Assembly: GCA_004335835.1 (NCBI GenBank)
Contig: RWJK01001724.1
Coordinates: forward strand, 1 to 64,000
Source of the DNA: Scenedesmus sp. ARA3
Lineage: Eukaryota > Chlorophyta > Chlorophyceae > Sphaeropleales > Scenedesmaceae
Direction of reading: 5' to 3'
Length of the DNA: 64,000 nucleotides
Shown: piece after piece, positions 46,808-58,367 of the stretch
How positions within the stretch are numbered: the stretch's first letter is position 1
Layout of the letters: every line of letters begins with the position of its first letter
Made by a program: the position numbers and the translations under genes
The notes under the pieces: model-generated
What the model was told of the DNA's origin: nothing
Databases searched by the model: none
What the model saw: the letters and a program-made list of their open reading frames with translations, nothing else

Positions 46808-47870
46808 CGCCCCCTGCTGCTCTTGAACCGATCCAGTCAGCAATGACATGCTGAGAAAATAGTCTCTCCGTAAAGCATGATCATGCACAGCAGCAGTGAG
46901 GCTGTTGGTGGTGTCTAGCTTCTCTCCCTGCTCGTACATGCAAGACAACTGTGAGTTTCAAAGCAATGCAGCTCACTACGTTTTGGCCACCCTTGGCCCC
47001 GGCCTGCTGCTGTGGATCGTGATTGACCAGACCTGCAGCAATTGTCTGACCACTTTGTGCCAAGGGCTCAGCTTCCTCACCATGACAATGGCAGCAGTTG
47101 CCTGGTTGGGGCCGTACACCTGACAGGTGTACACGCTATTGATTTGTACCTTTTGTACTCTTGATCGCGGCATGGCGCGGCATGGCAATCGCTCTTGCTG
47201 CAAGAGGGAAAGCCACAGTTGTAGCACTTGTATCTTGCCGTGTCTGCTGATCTGTTTCACATATTGCACTGCAGGCGGCATGCCACAGCCACCACACCAA
47301 CAACTATTATGGTGGCGGCATAACGGCCATCAGCCACAGACGTTGCACAAGATGTTGAGGCACGTGCTAGTGCACTGACAGCTTGTAACAGCTGATGACC
47401 AGTATTGCCCTACAGCTAGCAGTAGCCCCGCCTTCTGACGTCTTCTACTGCCAACTTGAAAAACCAGCATCGCACCGTGCCTTGCGCCTCAGAACCGGAG
47501 GCCAAAATGGCTGCAAAAACGGCGTGCGGCATTTCTACGCCATGCTAGCATAACACGCCCGCCGTCGTCCAGACAGGCAAGCTGCCAACCTCCGCCGCAA
47601 ACAGCTGACTGCTCAACCATCTCAACCAACCGTGCATAGCACATGCCACCTTCCGCACAAATTCAGAACAAGCAGCACATCCTGCGTGAAGCCGAACTCT
47701 TCCAGTGTCTCAACTCAGCTTCTCAGTCAGGCGTCAACATGCCTGCCCAACAGCACAGCTGTTGTCAAACCCAACTGCCAACACACAACCTCCATACTGA
47801 ACTGCACACACCCTGCAAGCATACCTCCAGTGCAGCGTTCATCCGAACAGCAGCCTCACCACCTCTTTCT
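46808..47870. other. Convergent intergenic region
   Basis: About 1.1 kb between the 3' ends of ubiquitin-fold B and CURT1-like. TGTAA at 47384-47388 is a possible poly(A) signal. I see no gene. Confidence 0.5.
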
Positions 47871-48954
47871 TCACCACCTCTTGCTGCTCTCGTTGCCAAG
47901 CTCACCGCCAAGCTCCTCCGCCAACTCATCCAGGTCATGCAGCGCACCAGACACGCCATCAGCAGCAGCAGCACCGCCGCTGCCACCCTGGCCATAGCCA
48001 CGCTCCGATGCACTCGCCTTGCCGCTGCTGAGCGGCTCGTCCATGGCAGCAGCAGCGCGCCGAGCCATGTCCTGCAGGTCGTCATTCATGTGGCTGCGGC
48101 TGCCGCCGTTGCCGGAGCTCTTGATCTGCTGCGGGGTGCGCCCTGTGATATTTTCAATGGTCAGGTCAGCTGCCAGGTCCTCACGGCCCTGTGCATACAG
48201 CAGGTACCTGCAGCAGCAGCCAGAGAGAAGCAGAATCGTCATGGAATGCAGTCGTTTGATTGACATTTGGGTAAAGGATGCAGAATGATGCATGCAGGTC
48301 CACGCCGCTCTCCACGTACAGCATGTACCTGCAGCCACAATTACAGCAGCAGCAGCCAGAGAGAAGCAGAAGCATCAAGGAGTGCAGTCATTGACTGGCA
48401 TCTGGGTCAAGGATGCAGACTGGTGCATTCGGGTCCTGGCTGCCCTCCGCAGTGATGGCGGCGGCAGCAGCAGCAGCAGCAGCAGCTAGGTATGCAGGTA
48501 TACAGTTTGGCCATCTGGGTGAGCAATGCAGAATGCACGCAGCATGAGGCCAGTATTGTACACTGCCTCGCACACATCCACCTCCCTGCCTTCCCCTGCA
48601 CCTGCAAGGCCTACCTACTCATCAGTGCTGAGATGTGCAAACACCTTTGGTACAGCCAGAATTTCATCATTTCCAGAACTGTTAGCAGCCCGCCTGGCAG
48701 CAGCATTGTGCGCCCCACCTGATGATCAGGTGCGCTCACTATTACAATATCATGTGCAACGGCGTATAAGAAGCAACACTGACGGCATTGTACTATATAC
48801 AGCCAGACTGGCAGCAGCAGTGCGCCCCACCTGAAGAAGAACCAGGCGCTGAAGCCGAAGCCGACGAGCTTGAGTGCGGGAGGGATCAGCGGCACGCGCT
48901 CAATGGCATCCAGCACGGCATTGGCCACATACAGCACAGCCAGCGCACCTGCAG

Positions 48955-48990
<36 letters not shown>

Positions 48991-50014
48991 TTTCAGGCCT
49001 CCAGCCATGTGCACACACACTCAACCAGTGGGAACATAGCAGCGAGCCCTCGCGCGCAGTGGCTTCAATCAACACCTGGCACAGTGCAGTGTGTTCAACA
49101 GCTGGTATGCAGCGTTTCATTGCAGTTGTGGCGTGGGCTGCAACCTGCCAATTTCCACTGACGCAACGGCCAGGCACAGCCGAACCATAGCAGCAATGTA
49201 GCACAGGCATAGCCGCAGCGCCGTAGGCCAGCGTGGGATTGCGCTGCCCAGCGGGCCATGCCTACCCTGCTGTCCAATGATTCAACCAGTGCAGCACACA
49301 GACACAGCCGGGGCCTCACCGGCGCCGTAGGCCAGCGTGGGGTTGCGCTCCTCTGCGGGCCAGCGCTGCCAGCGCTCCACCAGGTTGTTCCAGCCATCGC
49401 GCAGGCTGGCGCTGGGGTCGTCATCATAGCCGGTGCTGTAGCCCCTGTAGTTGCTGAACCTGCAGCACAATTGCGATGCGTTAAATGTTAGTTTGAGGAA
49501 GGGTCCCGGCACTGTTTCGGATAGTATGAGCCACAACAGGATGAGCGCAGTTCGTTGGAACAGACTTGGGCAAGGTTGGGGACGCAAGCACAGCAAGCAG
49601 GAGGCATGCAGTGCAATCGTGCGTGTGATGCAAGGAGGCAGGGCTGTGCCTGCTTCAGGGTTTGGCATGCCTTGAGCCATGCACAAGCAGATGGTGCAGT
49701 AGGTCTGACATTGTGCATTGAGGCACTAAGCTGAAGCAATGTGTGGTCACATAAACACAATGCACTGCCACATGCATGCAGCAGCAACCTGGCCAGTAGC
49801 CTGATATGCATGCACACAATGCGCAGGCTGTGGTGCTGCCTCACCTGTCGGTTGTGCTGCTGGTCTGGTCCTGCCTTTCACCCTCGCGGAAGTTGACACG
49901 CACGCTGCGGCGCACAGGCACCACGCACAGGGTGTTGTTGCTAGGGCGCACTCGCACCAGGCCTGCTGCTGCTGGCCTGGTTGCACTGCTGCCAGCTACG
50001 GAGTGAACCTGCAT
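47871..50014 (-). CDS. CURT1/CAAD-domain thylakoid membrane protein
   Basis: A curvature-thylakoid-1-like protein; such proteins bend grana margins. Exons 50014-49845, 49459-49320, 48948-48831 and 48207-47871 are phase-consistent and give 254 residues. A basic, Ser/Ala-rich transit region (about 1-50) precedes the CAAD core: GWNNLVERWQRWP amphipathic helix, GALAVLYVANAVLDAI (membrane helix 1), RVPLIPPALKLVG, then FGFSAWFFFRYLLY (membrane helix 2) and GREDL. The C-terminal 90 residues are polar and Gly/Ser-rich with an acidic LDELAEELGGELG, unlike short plant CURT1. Whether it is CURT1 proper or another CAAD protein is open. Three of its exon edges are echoed in the introns. Confidence 0.86.
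48309..48430 (-). repeat. Echo of CURT1-like exon 4 acceptor edge and intron
   Basis: The block at 48196-48297 (TACAGCAGGTACCTGCAG, then CAGCCAGAGAGAAGCAGAA) recurs 121-136 bases upstream on the transcript. It still reads RYMLYVES against RYLLYAQG. A partial third copy lies at 48508-48540. Confidence 0.9.
48694..48726 (-). repeat. Echo of CURT1-like exon 3 donor edge
   Basis: CTGGCAGCAGCA..TGCGCCCC followed by ACCTGA repeats the exon 3 donor region at an offset of about 114 bases in intron 3. Confidence 0.82.
48958..48990 (+). repeat. CAG array before CURT1-like exon 3
   Basis: About 11 units; CTG on the transcript strand, just upstream of the acceptor at 48948. Confidence 0.9.
49218..49258 (-). 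repeat. Echo of CURT1-like exon 2 donor edge
   Basis: GCGCCGTAGGCCAGCGTGGG and following bases recur 104 bases into intron 2. Nine codons align with two differences, both silent. The GT donor itself has been lost in the copy. Confidence 0.9.
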
Positions 50015-51329
50015 GGTTGTGTTGCTGTTTGAAAGGTTAAGTGCAAGCTTCTTATAAACGAAAGATTGTGTGTACGATTCGTGGCTTGTGGAGCCAGCAG
50101 GTGGTGCTTTGTATGGGCAGCAGGCCAGCTGACTTGTCATCTTGGAGCAGGGTGAAGCACCCCCGGGTCATTCGTTGGACCTTTGGATATGCTGCTGCGG
50201 TTTCCGAACAGAAGTAAGGCCAAAATATTATTTCCTGACAAACGTTTGCCGTGCGGCGTGTTGTGCGCACCCTCTACTGCATGCAAGATGATTGACGTCA
50301 TCAGGCTCGCCAAGGTGCCGTAGAGCTGCGCTCCCTAAGCAAGCACCCGTGTAGTTTCCACGAGTATTATAAAAACGACTGTCTTTGTTTGAAAGGAGTT
50401 GGACGTCGTCAGGGGTATATCCCCGCCCTCATGGCCGTGACAGGGTGTCACGGCAGTACAGCGCAGCAGTACAGTCTTCCCCCTGCAAATCAAGCAGCCG
50501 CGATGATAAGGCCAAGAAACCAGAATAAAAGGGTACCCACGAGTGTATTACCGGCTTCTGATAAGTGATGCACCAACAATGCAGCTGAGGCTGCAGTATG
50601 AGAGGTGCTGCCAGCTGGCCTTGACTCAAGGTACGGTACGCAGCACTGCTGTGTCCTGGTTCAAAACCTGGGACCCAAGCATGGTACACGGTGCGTGCCT
50701 GCATACACCTGTCCTGCAAAAAAGAGGCTATGCAGCACGCACACAACACGATACACCCTTCACAATAGTACTGGCTGTAGTAGTGAAGTACAGCAGCAGC
50801 CTGGTAGCACTCACCGGCTGCCTCGTCAGTCAGCCAAACTTTTGCAACGGAGTTGGGCCAGCATTCAAGCAACAGTAGGCATGCTGCATGCAAAGCCCCT
50901 CGCTCCAGGCCCAAAAACCTGCCTGATCACTTCTGAAGAGCAAAAAATGGTCTCCACAGCAGCAACGCGGCTTACCGGTGTGCCTGACTGTGTTGCTGAT
51001 TGCATGCACATGCACTGCCGCACATGTGCAGGCAGCTGCAGAGCTTCCAGCCCTGCTAGCAGCGCTGTCGCAAGCAAGATACACTTCCGCCGAATTCAGC
51101 CTCAAAACAGATACTGCAAACCCCCGCACATGCAGCTTGCTTTGTGGCTGCAATGACACACGACAATGTGCACAAGCTGTTGCTCAAGGCACTGCAGCTG
51201 ACATATCACAATGCAATAGTAGGAGCAGCACGATACAACAGCGGGTGCCGTCAGCACTGTGTGTGGCCATTACCGTGGGAACTCAAAATTTCCCTTTGCC
51301 GCCTTCCTTTCCCATCATGGCATGCCACC

Positions 51330-51950
51330 ATTCAACGGCTCTGTGACATTGTGTCAAGGCAGGCACAAGACAGCAGCAGCTCAACAAGGGTACCCTCGCC
51401 TTGGAGGTATGCACCACGTGCCGCATGTGCTGAAGTTATGCCACGCATGTGTATATGCGCTGGTATGCACCATGCTTCACAACGCATGCACAGACAACTG
51501 CATGGTGCTAGGCTCGCTGTCAAGCAGTAAGGCAGAGCGTCACAGAATGTGAGCCTTGCCTTTTCTGCTCAAAAGTGTGCTGCCACAACCAGGGCGATAA
51601 GACAGCATTCAACCTTCACCCACTCCTGAAACCAGCAAACAGATAATGACGCTCGCCGTGCATGCCACTGCTCTGCGTCCGTGCGTCCTAAATTACACAC
51701 GATAATGCACATGCGGATACTCAATCGCTGACATACCACTATACAACTGCTCTGTCATGCTGAGGCAGCAAGTGCCATGCAGGCGCAAAACAGTTGCAAC
51801 TCAGCATGGTGCCCTCAACATGGAGGTAAGCACCATGCGCCGCATGTGCTGCAGCTGCCAGCCCAGTGGGCAGCGCAATTACAGGTGCGCCAATATGCAG
51901 AACGCACCACAAACCATGCACATACAAATGCATGATGCCTGTTCTTGCTC
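51330..51950 (+). repeat. Diverged direct repeats, about 400-bp spacing
   Basis: Both units contain GGCAC/GGCGCAA-A-ACAG, GTGCCCTC-like, TGGAGGTA.GCACCA and GCCGCATGTGCTG in the same order. Confidence 0.6.
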
Positions 51951-52237
51951 GCTTTCAGGCAGCCAGATAGGGCCCCACAGAACGCCAGCATTGCATGTCT
52001 CTGAAGAGGCATACCATTGCAAGTACAACGGAAACAGACAACGATTGTTCGACGCTGACTGCTAAGGACCAGGGAACAGATACAGCCATTCACACGCATG
52101 CATGTTGCTATGCGGCCCAAATGGCACACAAGTGTGCTGCAGCAGATGCTCAACTGCCGCCACATCAGATACAGCAGCTCTGTCATGCGTGGCAGCACTC
52201 GCCAGCCACAAACAGCAGCTGCTCAGGAAGAAGTAGT

Positions 52238-52277
52238 ACTTGCAGGAAATGCAGCCATGCAGCCATTTCCTGCAAGT
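52238..52277. repeat. Perfect inverted repeat, 14-bp arms, 12-base loop
   Basis: The arms ACTTGCAGGAAATG and CATTTCCTGCAAGT flank CAGCCATGCAGC. It could form a hairpin if transcribed. Confidence 0.92.
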
Positions 52278-53943
52278 GTGCACTGCATGCCGTGCACGCG
52301 ACCTTTCCAGGCTGCCACACACACACAACAGCCGTGTCGCCAAACCAACAAGGGCGAGCGTAACAAAAGATTGAACAAGCACAAGCAACTGCCAGCCTCA
52401 AGTCAAAGCTGCAGAAGCACGGACAACAACCAAACCTGTCCATTAGGGACTATGAACTAGCAGTTTTGTAAGAGAGGCAATCAACTGCAGCTGCCCTGTC
52501 CTCAGCAGGGCACCGCTGCAAAACGGTCAAAACCCCATAAAAAAACCCACCGGAACCCCAGCAGCAAACAGACATGTGATGCACCGCACACGCACATCCT
52601 TCTGCTGCACAATCTTACATGCAATGCGTCCTGGTTCCATCCGCATGCATACGATGGATCCAGTGCCCTTCAGTCGCAGCTGCCCCCGCTTTCCTGCAAG
52701 CAAGCTGCCACAGCAATCGGCGTGCATCCAGGGAAGTGGCATGCCTCCGTGTGTGTCAGCAATACAACCAACCAGCCCCCATCGTACACACTCTACGCAA
52801 ACAACCCACATGTCACCGTACCACGACTTCTGACAAACCGTAGACAGCACTCTTCTAGCTTGGCAGCACGCCAGCCTAATAGCAGCACACGCACGAGCTG
52901 TGAACTGCTTCAAATGCAGCTGCATCAACACAACGTGCACAGCTCCTGGTGGGCTGAGAGCTCCCGCAGTGAGACCTTTGAAGGAACGCATGTAAAGAGA
53001 TGCATTAATCCATGAAGTTAGACCATCAGTCTGCTATCAGGAAACCTTGGTTGGCCACAATTGCAACCCATGACATGCTGACTCACCAGCACCTTCAAAC
53101 TTCACTCCGAAAGAAGGAAGCAGCTCCCCAACTGCTTCCATTTTACAGCACAACACCCCGTGCTATTTCCATGCTGAGCACAAGTGCTGATTCTCCTGCC
53201 CTGATGCATCAGCCTAAGTAACGAGTGCTGCAAGCACAGCACACATCTCCCATACTTTGCTACTTTGCAATGGATATGTATACCATCAAGGTTCCCCCAG
53301 TTGCTGTCCACCACTGTCGGAACACGCACCAGGCACAGTTGCACCCACGCCCCACCACTAAGAAACTCATTCCACCCAAATACCATAGACCACCGCATCA
53401 TTACACGCCAAAGCATGCCATGCAGGCACACACTGTAATGATGTGGCTCAAGTTGCAGACAGCTGCTGCAAAAGCCACACCCTACCCACCCCTCCCATCA
53501 AGCGCAGCAGACAGCCTGCCAGCTGTGAGAGCAAGCAGAGCTCCAGCGGCTGGTAAAACAGCGCTACGTGCCCCTGCTTTTACAACCCCTTTCTGCCCAC
53601 ACGGCACCGCTGCAGCTGACAAAGCACTGCAGCCACTCCAACATGCCAAGCACACAGCAACTACACAAGCAACACCGTATCTGTGTGATGCTGCCATTCA
53701 CAATGCAATGTGCTGCTGGCTCAGAGGCATGCAGGATGGGGCTCACAGCCACTCGGCCACACCTCTGCCAAACCATGCATCCAGGCCGATAATCGGCACA
53801 AACTCTGCTACACAGCACCCCCCCCCCAAGACCCACCATGTACCACCTAACCCCAGCTGCAACGTGTTTCCAAACCACACCAATGATTCCCCGGCCAACA
53901 GCCAATCTACCAGGTGAACAGCGCCATGAGCCGCATGCTGTGT

Positions 53944-55169
53944 TCACAGGGGCAGCAGCTGTAGCCAGCCCTCACATGTCTGCACCCTCACGCCTCCGCC
54001 TGCGTGTTGCAGGCCCTGCTGCTGCACTGGCGCTGCTGCCATCCCTGCCGGCGGAACTGCTGCTGCTGCTGCCGTGTACGTTTGCATGGATACCTGAGCG
54101 GCTGAGGAAGCAGGCGAGCAGCAGACCATGCCACTGCTTAAGCTGCTGCTGGCTGCTGCGATGCTGCTGTACTGCTGCGGTGCAGCAGCGTACAGATCAG
54201 CTGCAACACTGCTGTACTGCTGAGGTACAGCAGCATGGCTGCTGTAGTTCTGAGCTGCATCGTTGCTGCTGCTGTATTGCAGGCCAACAGGCTGCTGCTG
54301 CAGAGGGCTTGAATGAGCAGCAACACCTGTGTAGAAGGCGTCTGTGCTGAGGTTGGCTGTGGGTGCTGCTGCTGCCTGCAGCTGTGTCAATCCACCCATT
54401 CGCTGCCTGAGCTGCAGCAGCCTCACAATCTCTGCATCCACGGCCGTTGCTGCCGCTGCGTTGTCGTTGGCGGCAGGTTGCTGCTGCTGGAGCTGCCGCT
54501 GCTGCAGCTGCTGCAGCTGCAACAGCAGCTCTTGACGCTGTTGCATGTCGCTGCTGCTGCTGCTGCCTGGTGATGCATACGTGGTACCGGCACCTGCTGA
54601 CAATGCCTCAGGCTGCAGCAGCAGCTGCTACTGCTGCAGCTGGTGTGCGGCGAACCCGCCAGCTTGCACTAGGCTGATTTGCGCAGCGCTGCTGCCTGCA
54701 AGTGTCGTGCCAGGCAGCACCGTCTGCCAGCTGCCTGCACTGCTGTCGAGGTTGCTGCTGTGGCGCTGTTGCAGCTGCAGCTGCTGCTGCGTCTGCAGTG
54801 GCAGCGAGCCCAGCTCCATGCTGCTGCAGCAGCTGCTGCCATCAAATCCAGCAATGGCAAGTGGTTGGGTACCATGTGCAACTACTGCATGCATTGGGGC
54901 TGGCTGCAAGGCAGGCCTAGGGCTCAGTAGGCCCTGTGCTGCAGCAGCGCTGTCAGTCGAGGGCTGCACCTGCATGTGGCGAGGCGCTGCCCCTGGCTGC
55001 GATGTCATCTGCTGAGCCAGCTGTGATGTCATCTGCTGCAGCAGCTGCAGCTGCTGCTGCTGGTGCTGTCGCTGATGATGGTCAAGCTGCGGAGGGCTTG
55101 CATTCGGCATCCAAGCAGCAGTAGGCTCAACGCCTTGCTGAGGTGCACTGCAAGGTTGCGTGGAGAACA

Positions 55170-55200
<31 letters not shown>

Positions 55201-55788
55201 CCTGTCTTGTATTGCCATCGGCATGCTGTGCACCATCGGCATGCATGCAGGTGACCTGGCGCTGCTGTCGTTGCCATAAAAGTTCAGAGCTGCTGCCTCA
55301 CTCGGTGTACCTGCCCTCTCGCTGTCACATGTTGCTGCTGCAGCAGCAGCAGCCGCGGCTGACGCGCCGAGCTCTGCGGCCGCAGCGGCAGTTGCTTGGA
55401 CAGCTGCTGCTGCCTGTTCTGCAGTGATGTGTGCAGCAGCCCCATCGCCGGCAGCCTTCATCCAAGGTATGACCAGCACAGTGGCGCTGCAGTACTCATC
55501 AATGTTGCTGTGCTGCATTGTAGCAGCTGCTGCTGGTGCTGCATGTGGAGGAGAGGGCCGTGGAGGTGGTGGCGGTGGTGGTGGAAAGGGTGGCGCTGCG
55601 TGGTACTGGTTGGCTCTGCTGCTGCCAGCAGTGCTGTTGCTGGAGTTGCTGCTGCTGCTGGCTGGGCGGACAGGTGCAGCCCAAGGGTGCTGCTGCTGGT
55701 GCTGCTGTTTGTTGACAGCATTGGCTGCAGAGCTGAGCCCAGCGTTGTTGCTTGGGAAACCAACATCTTGACTCCAACTAGCTGCCAT
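53944..55788 (-). CDS. Gln/Ala/Pro-rich low-complexity protein 2 with in-frame TAG
   Basis: Not recognised. From the ATG at 55788 the frame runs 386 codons to a TAG at 54628-54630, then continues in the same frame for 227 more codons to TGA at 53944, with unchanged Gln/Ala/Tyr-Ser composition (for instance repeated QQYSS). The N-terminal part holds a Pro run, the motif CSATVLVIPW (about residue 110), Ala runs and poly-Gln; the part after the TAG holds LLLQLQQLQQRQL and VDAEIVRLLQLRQRMGG. The TAG sits in a CAG context (CAGCAGTAGCAGCTG), consistent with a single C-to-T change. Alternatives: the gene truly ends at TAG, readthrough, a pseudogene or sequencing error, or a 57-base GT-AG intron (54669-54613) that removes the TAG in phase. 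Function is unknown; it may be a regulator by composition. Confidence 0.65.
54628..54630 (-). other. In-frame TAG inside the Q-rich 2 frame
   Basis: The stop is flanked on both sides by CAG codons and followed by a long compatible open frame. Confidence 0.9.
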
Positions 55789-57197
55789 GGCTAGCCGTAC
55801 GAACAATAGCACAACGCGCTCGAACCCCTGTAAACACAGCAGTTGTAGTGTTTATGATGCGAATATTATTGTGTTGTCGCCGCGGTGAGCACGAGCAAGC
55901 AGGGCCGACCAGCTGGCGACAGCAAGCACAAAGCACGCAGAGAGTCTGCGTTTTGCCAGCAACCGCTCGCGGCTTATATCAGTGCAGGTTATAGTATAGG
56001 TACGCACCTGCGGAGTGATCAGGCTAGTCAGGCTGCCCCAGGCTTTGCATCATGCAGTTGTTGCCACATGCCTTGGTTCCGTCCAGCACTTGAAATAGGA
56101 GGCCGTATAGTGACCTGGCGTTATGAACAGATGCAATTAAGAGCACTTAGACTATACTCGGCATGTCAAGGCAATTGACTGGCTGTTTGGCATGAACAAG
56201 GCAGTGTAACCAGCGAAATCTTTTCGTATCCCAGGCTGCCCTTTCGCAGATGTCTCGCCGTTTGTCGATTGCACGATATGTTCAAGTCAATAAGTGCTAT
56301 GTTTGTAGTGGAACTATTCCCAGTTGCCAGGCTCTCTCAGCCCACTGGGCTTGGCGTAGACCCTCACCACGCTTCTGGAGTAATAGCAGCACGAAATGGC
56401 CGAAGAGTGATACTGTTGGGCTAATACTTTCACAATATGCAAATTCACTGATCATTAGTATGAATTGCGCCGTACGAGGGTGGTTAGCTCCCCTCTTGCG
56501 TGCGTCAATCCGCAAGCCTTGCAAGGTGGTCACCACTGGCCCAGTGGGGCAGAGTGGTTCAACCAATGGTTGTATGCGCCTGCCAACGCCAGTGCACAAA
56601 CGTTGCTCTGCTGCAATCCAGCCATAAGATGTGATCAATGCAACGTCTTCCAGGCGCAGACAATGCTAGCAGCAAATGCTAAATTGAAAAAGCCAACGCT
56701 GCCGAAGCAATACCTGTCGTTTGCAGTTGCTGGCTTTAAGGACGAGAAGACCACAACCCTGCCATGATTTCACTGCATATGTGCTGCTGGACTTACAAAT
56801 TCGTTTTTAAATGAATCTAGTGAGACAAGGCATGCTGTTTCAGTGCTCTCTAGAAACCTGAAGTGAGGAACATGAACATGTTGCCCCTGTGCAGTGTCCA
56901 TTCGTGCAGCATCTTCTCCGCTATTGCAGTGTAAGGATCTGCACCTAAACATGGACACGTCACAGGCAGTGGTCACGCACGGCATAGATGCTGATGCTTG
57001 ACGCCGAGGTTGACTGAACCCGCACTGTGTAGAATCAGACCCGACACGACTACACACAAAGCGCACTTCCGTTGGCGGGAAGCTAAACTTTATCGCATAT
57101 TCTGCAAGTATAATATTGATTTGGTTTAAGTCCGTCCCCGCTGTTCAAGACGAGGTTCTTCGTGTCACTCCTTGCTGCTGCTGTGTTGCTGCTGCTC
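55789..57197. other. Divergent intergenic region, no gene recognised
   Basis: About 1.4 kb between the starts of Q-rich 2 and Nudix. It is less CAG-rich than its surroundings. Open frames at 56250-56640 show no known domain. Confidence 0.5.
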
Positions 57198-58367
57198 ATG
57201 GCAGCTGAAGCAACCTCGATACAACAGCCATCAGCAGCAGCAGAATCTGCAGCAGCATTACAACCGGGAGCACCCGAGAAGCTGGGAGCCGGCCTTCTGC
57301 TGTGGTGAGGGCCTGTGATTTTTGAGCAGGGCCGGAGGGCCGGAGGGCACACGTCAATCACCATGCAGCTGCCATACCCCTGAGACCATCCTGCTGCATC
57401 AATGCAGCTGCTCATGCACTTACCAAAACCTGCTAGCGTTGTGTCTGGCGAACACTGTGCCCCTGCACTGCTCAGTACTGCTCACAGCTGCACATGCTAT
57501 GCACGCCATGGCAGTAAACATCAACCAGCGCTGCGCGTGAGTGCTGCTGCAGCTGCCAGGGCCAGGTGCTGCTGCTGAAGCGCAGCAGCAAGCACAACGA
57601 CCAGACCTGGGGCCTGCCGGGCGGCAACGCTGAGTCAGCAGACCAAGGACTGTTGGCCACAGCGCAGCGGGAGGCACATGAGGAGCTTGGAGCAGTGCCT
57701 GCGTATGTAACGCGGGCACAGATTTTGACCAAGTGAGTGCATCAGAAGCAATGTAGTGCTTGCAGGACAGCATGTGCAGACAAATAGTATAGCAGCGGAG
57801 TGCACAAAAGCAGATGTGTGCACGTGTCAGGGCAGCCTGGGAGCTGACCATGCTAGAGTTGTGGCGTCTGTGCAGCTGCTGTCGGGTATGGGGCGGGTCC
57901 AGTGTTGCAAAGCTTGAGAAAATGATTGCTGCATAAACTGAAGGCGTGTAAGCTGCACTATGCTGTCAGAAAAGGGTGCACATGATGGACAATAGGTATA
58001 AGTTGCGCAGCGCTTTCTGTAGTTGGAGCATGCAGCATAAGCGCGCCTTGCCTGCTGCCTGCTGCTGCTGCTGTTGGTGCTGCTGCTGCCCCTGCTGCTG
58101 CTATGCAGGCGCGGCAAGCGCAACCAGAAGCACTTCACCGTGTTTGTGGCAGACGTGCAGCCCAGTGCAGCGCAGCAGTATGTTCCCCGCCTCAATGCAG
58201 AGCACAGCGAGTGGCGCTGGGTACCCTGGGAGCAGGTTGTGGCAGCTGGCAGCGGCGCAGCAAATGAAAACCAGTTGCAGCTGCACCCTGTAGTGCGCCA
58301 GCTGGCACAGCAGCATGCACTCGAGGTGCAGCATGTGCTGCAGGCATGTCAGCAGCCAGAAGGATGA
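57198..58367 (+). CDS. Nudix hydrolase
   Basis: Hydrolyses nucleoside diphosphates linked to another moiety; the substrate is not determinable. Exons 57198-57304, 57553-57732 and 58109-58367 are phase-consistent and give 181 residues. The N-terminus is Ala/Gln-rich without a clear signal. The domain begins LGAGLLLCCQGQVLLLKRSS, then TWGLPGGN. The Nudix helix is GGNAESADQGLLATAQREAH followed by EELGAV: the REXXEEXG core is intact, but the spacing to the first acidic residue is one longer than GX5EX7REUXEEXGU, and that residue is Asp. Later strands HFTVFVADV and WRWVPWEQV and the terminal LHPVVRQL are typical. The last intron ends in a CTG run. Confidence 0.88.

Larger units (their letters stand above)
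50015..53943. other. Gene-poor repeat-bearing stretch
   Basis: About 3.9 kb with no recognisable coding exon. It contains diverged direct repeats about 400 bases apart (51330-51540 against 51733-51950), an 8-bp-arm hairpin (CCGTGACA at 50435) and a 14-bp-arm inverted repeat at 52238. A TTATAAAA at 50370 might be a TATA box, but no start follows convincingly. Confidence 0.5.

Noticed and set aside
50600..50700. tRNA-like segment with GGTTCAAAACC
   Set aside because: The arms do not form a T-stem and no D-arm or acceptor pairing is found.
53944..55788. Reassignment of TAG to Gln in the nuclear code, suggested by the TAG inside a Gln-rich frame
   Set aside because: The DUF2064, fibrillin and NOL12 frames end naturally at TAG and PsbTn-like ends at TAA, so the standard code holds.
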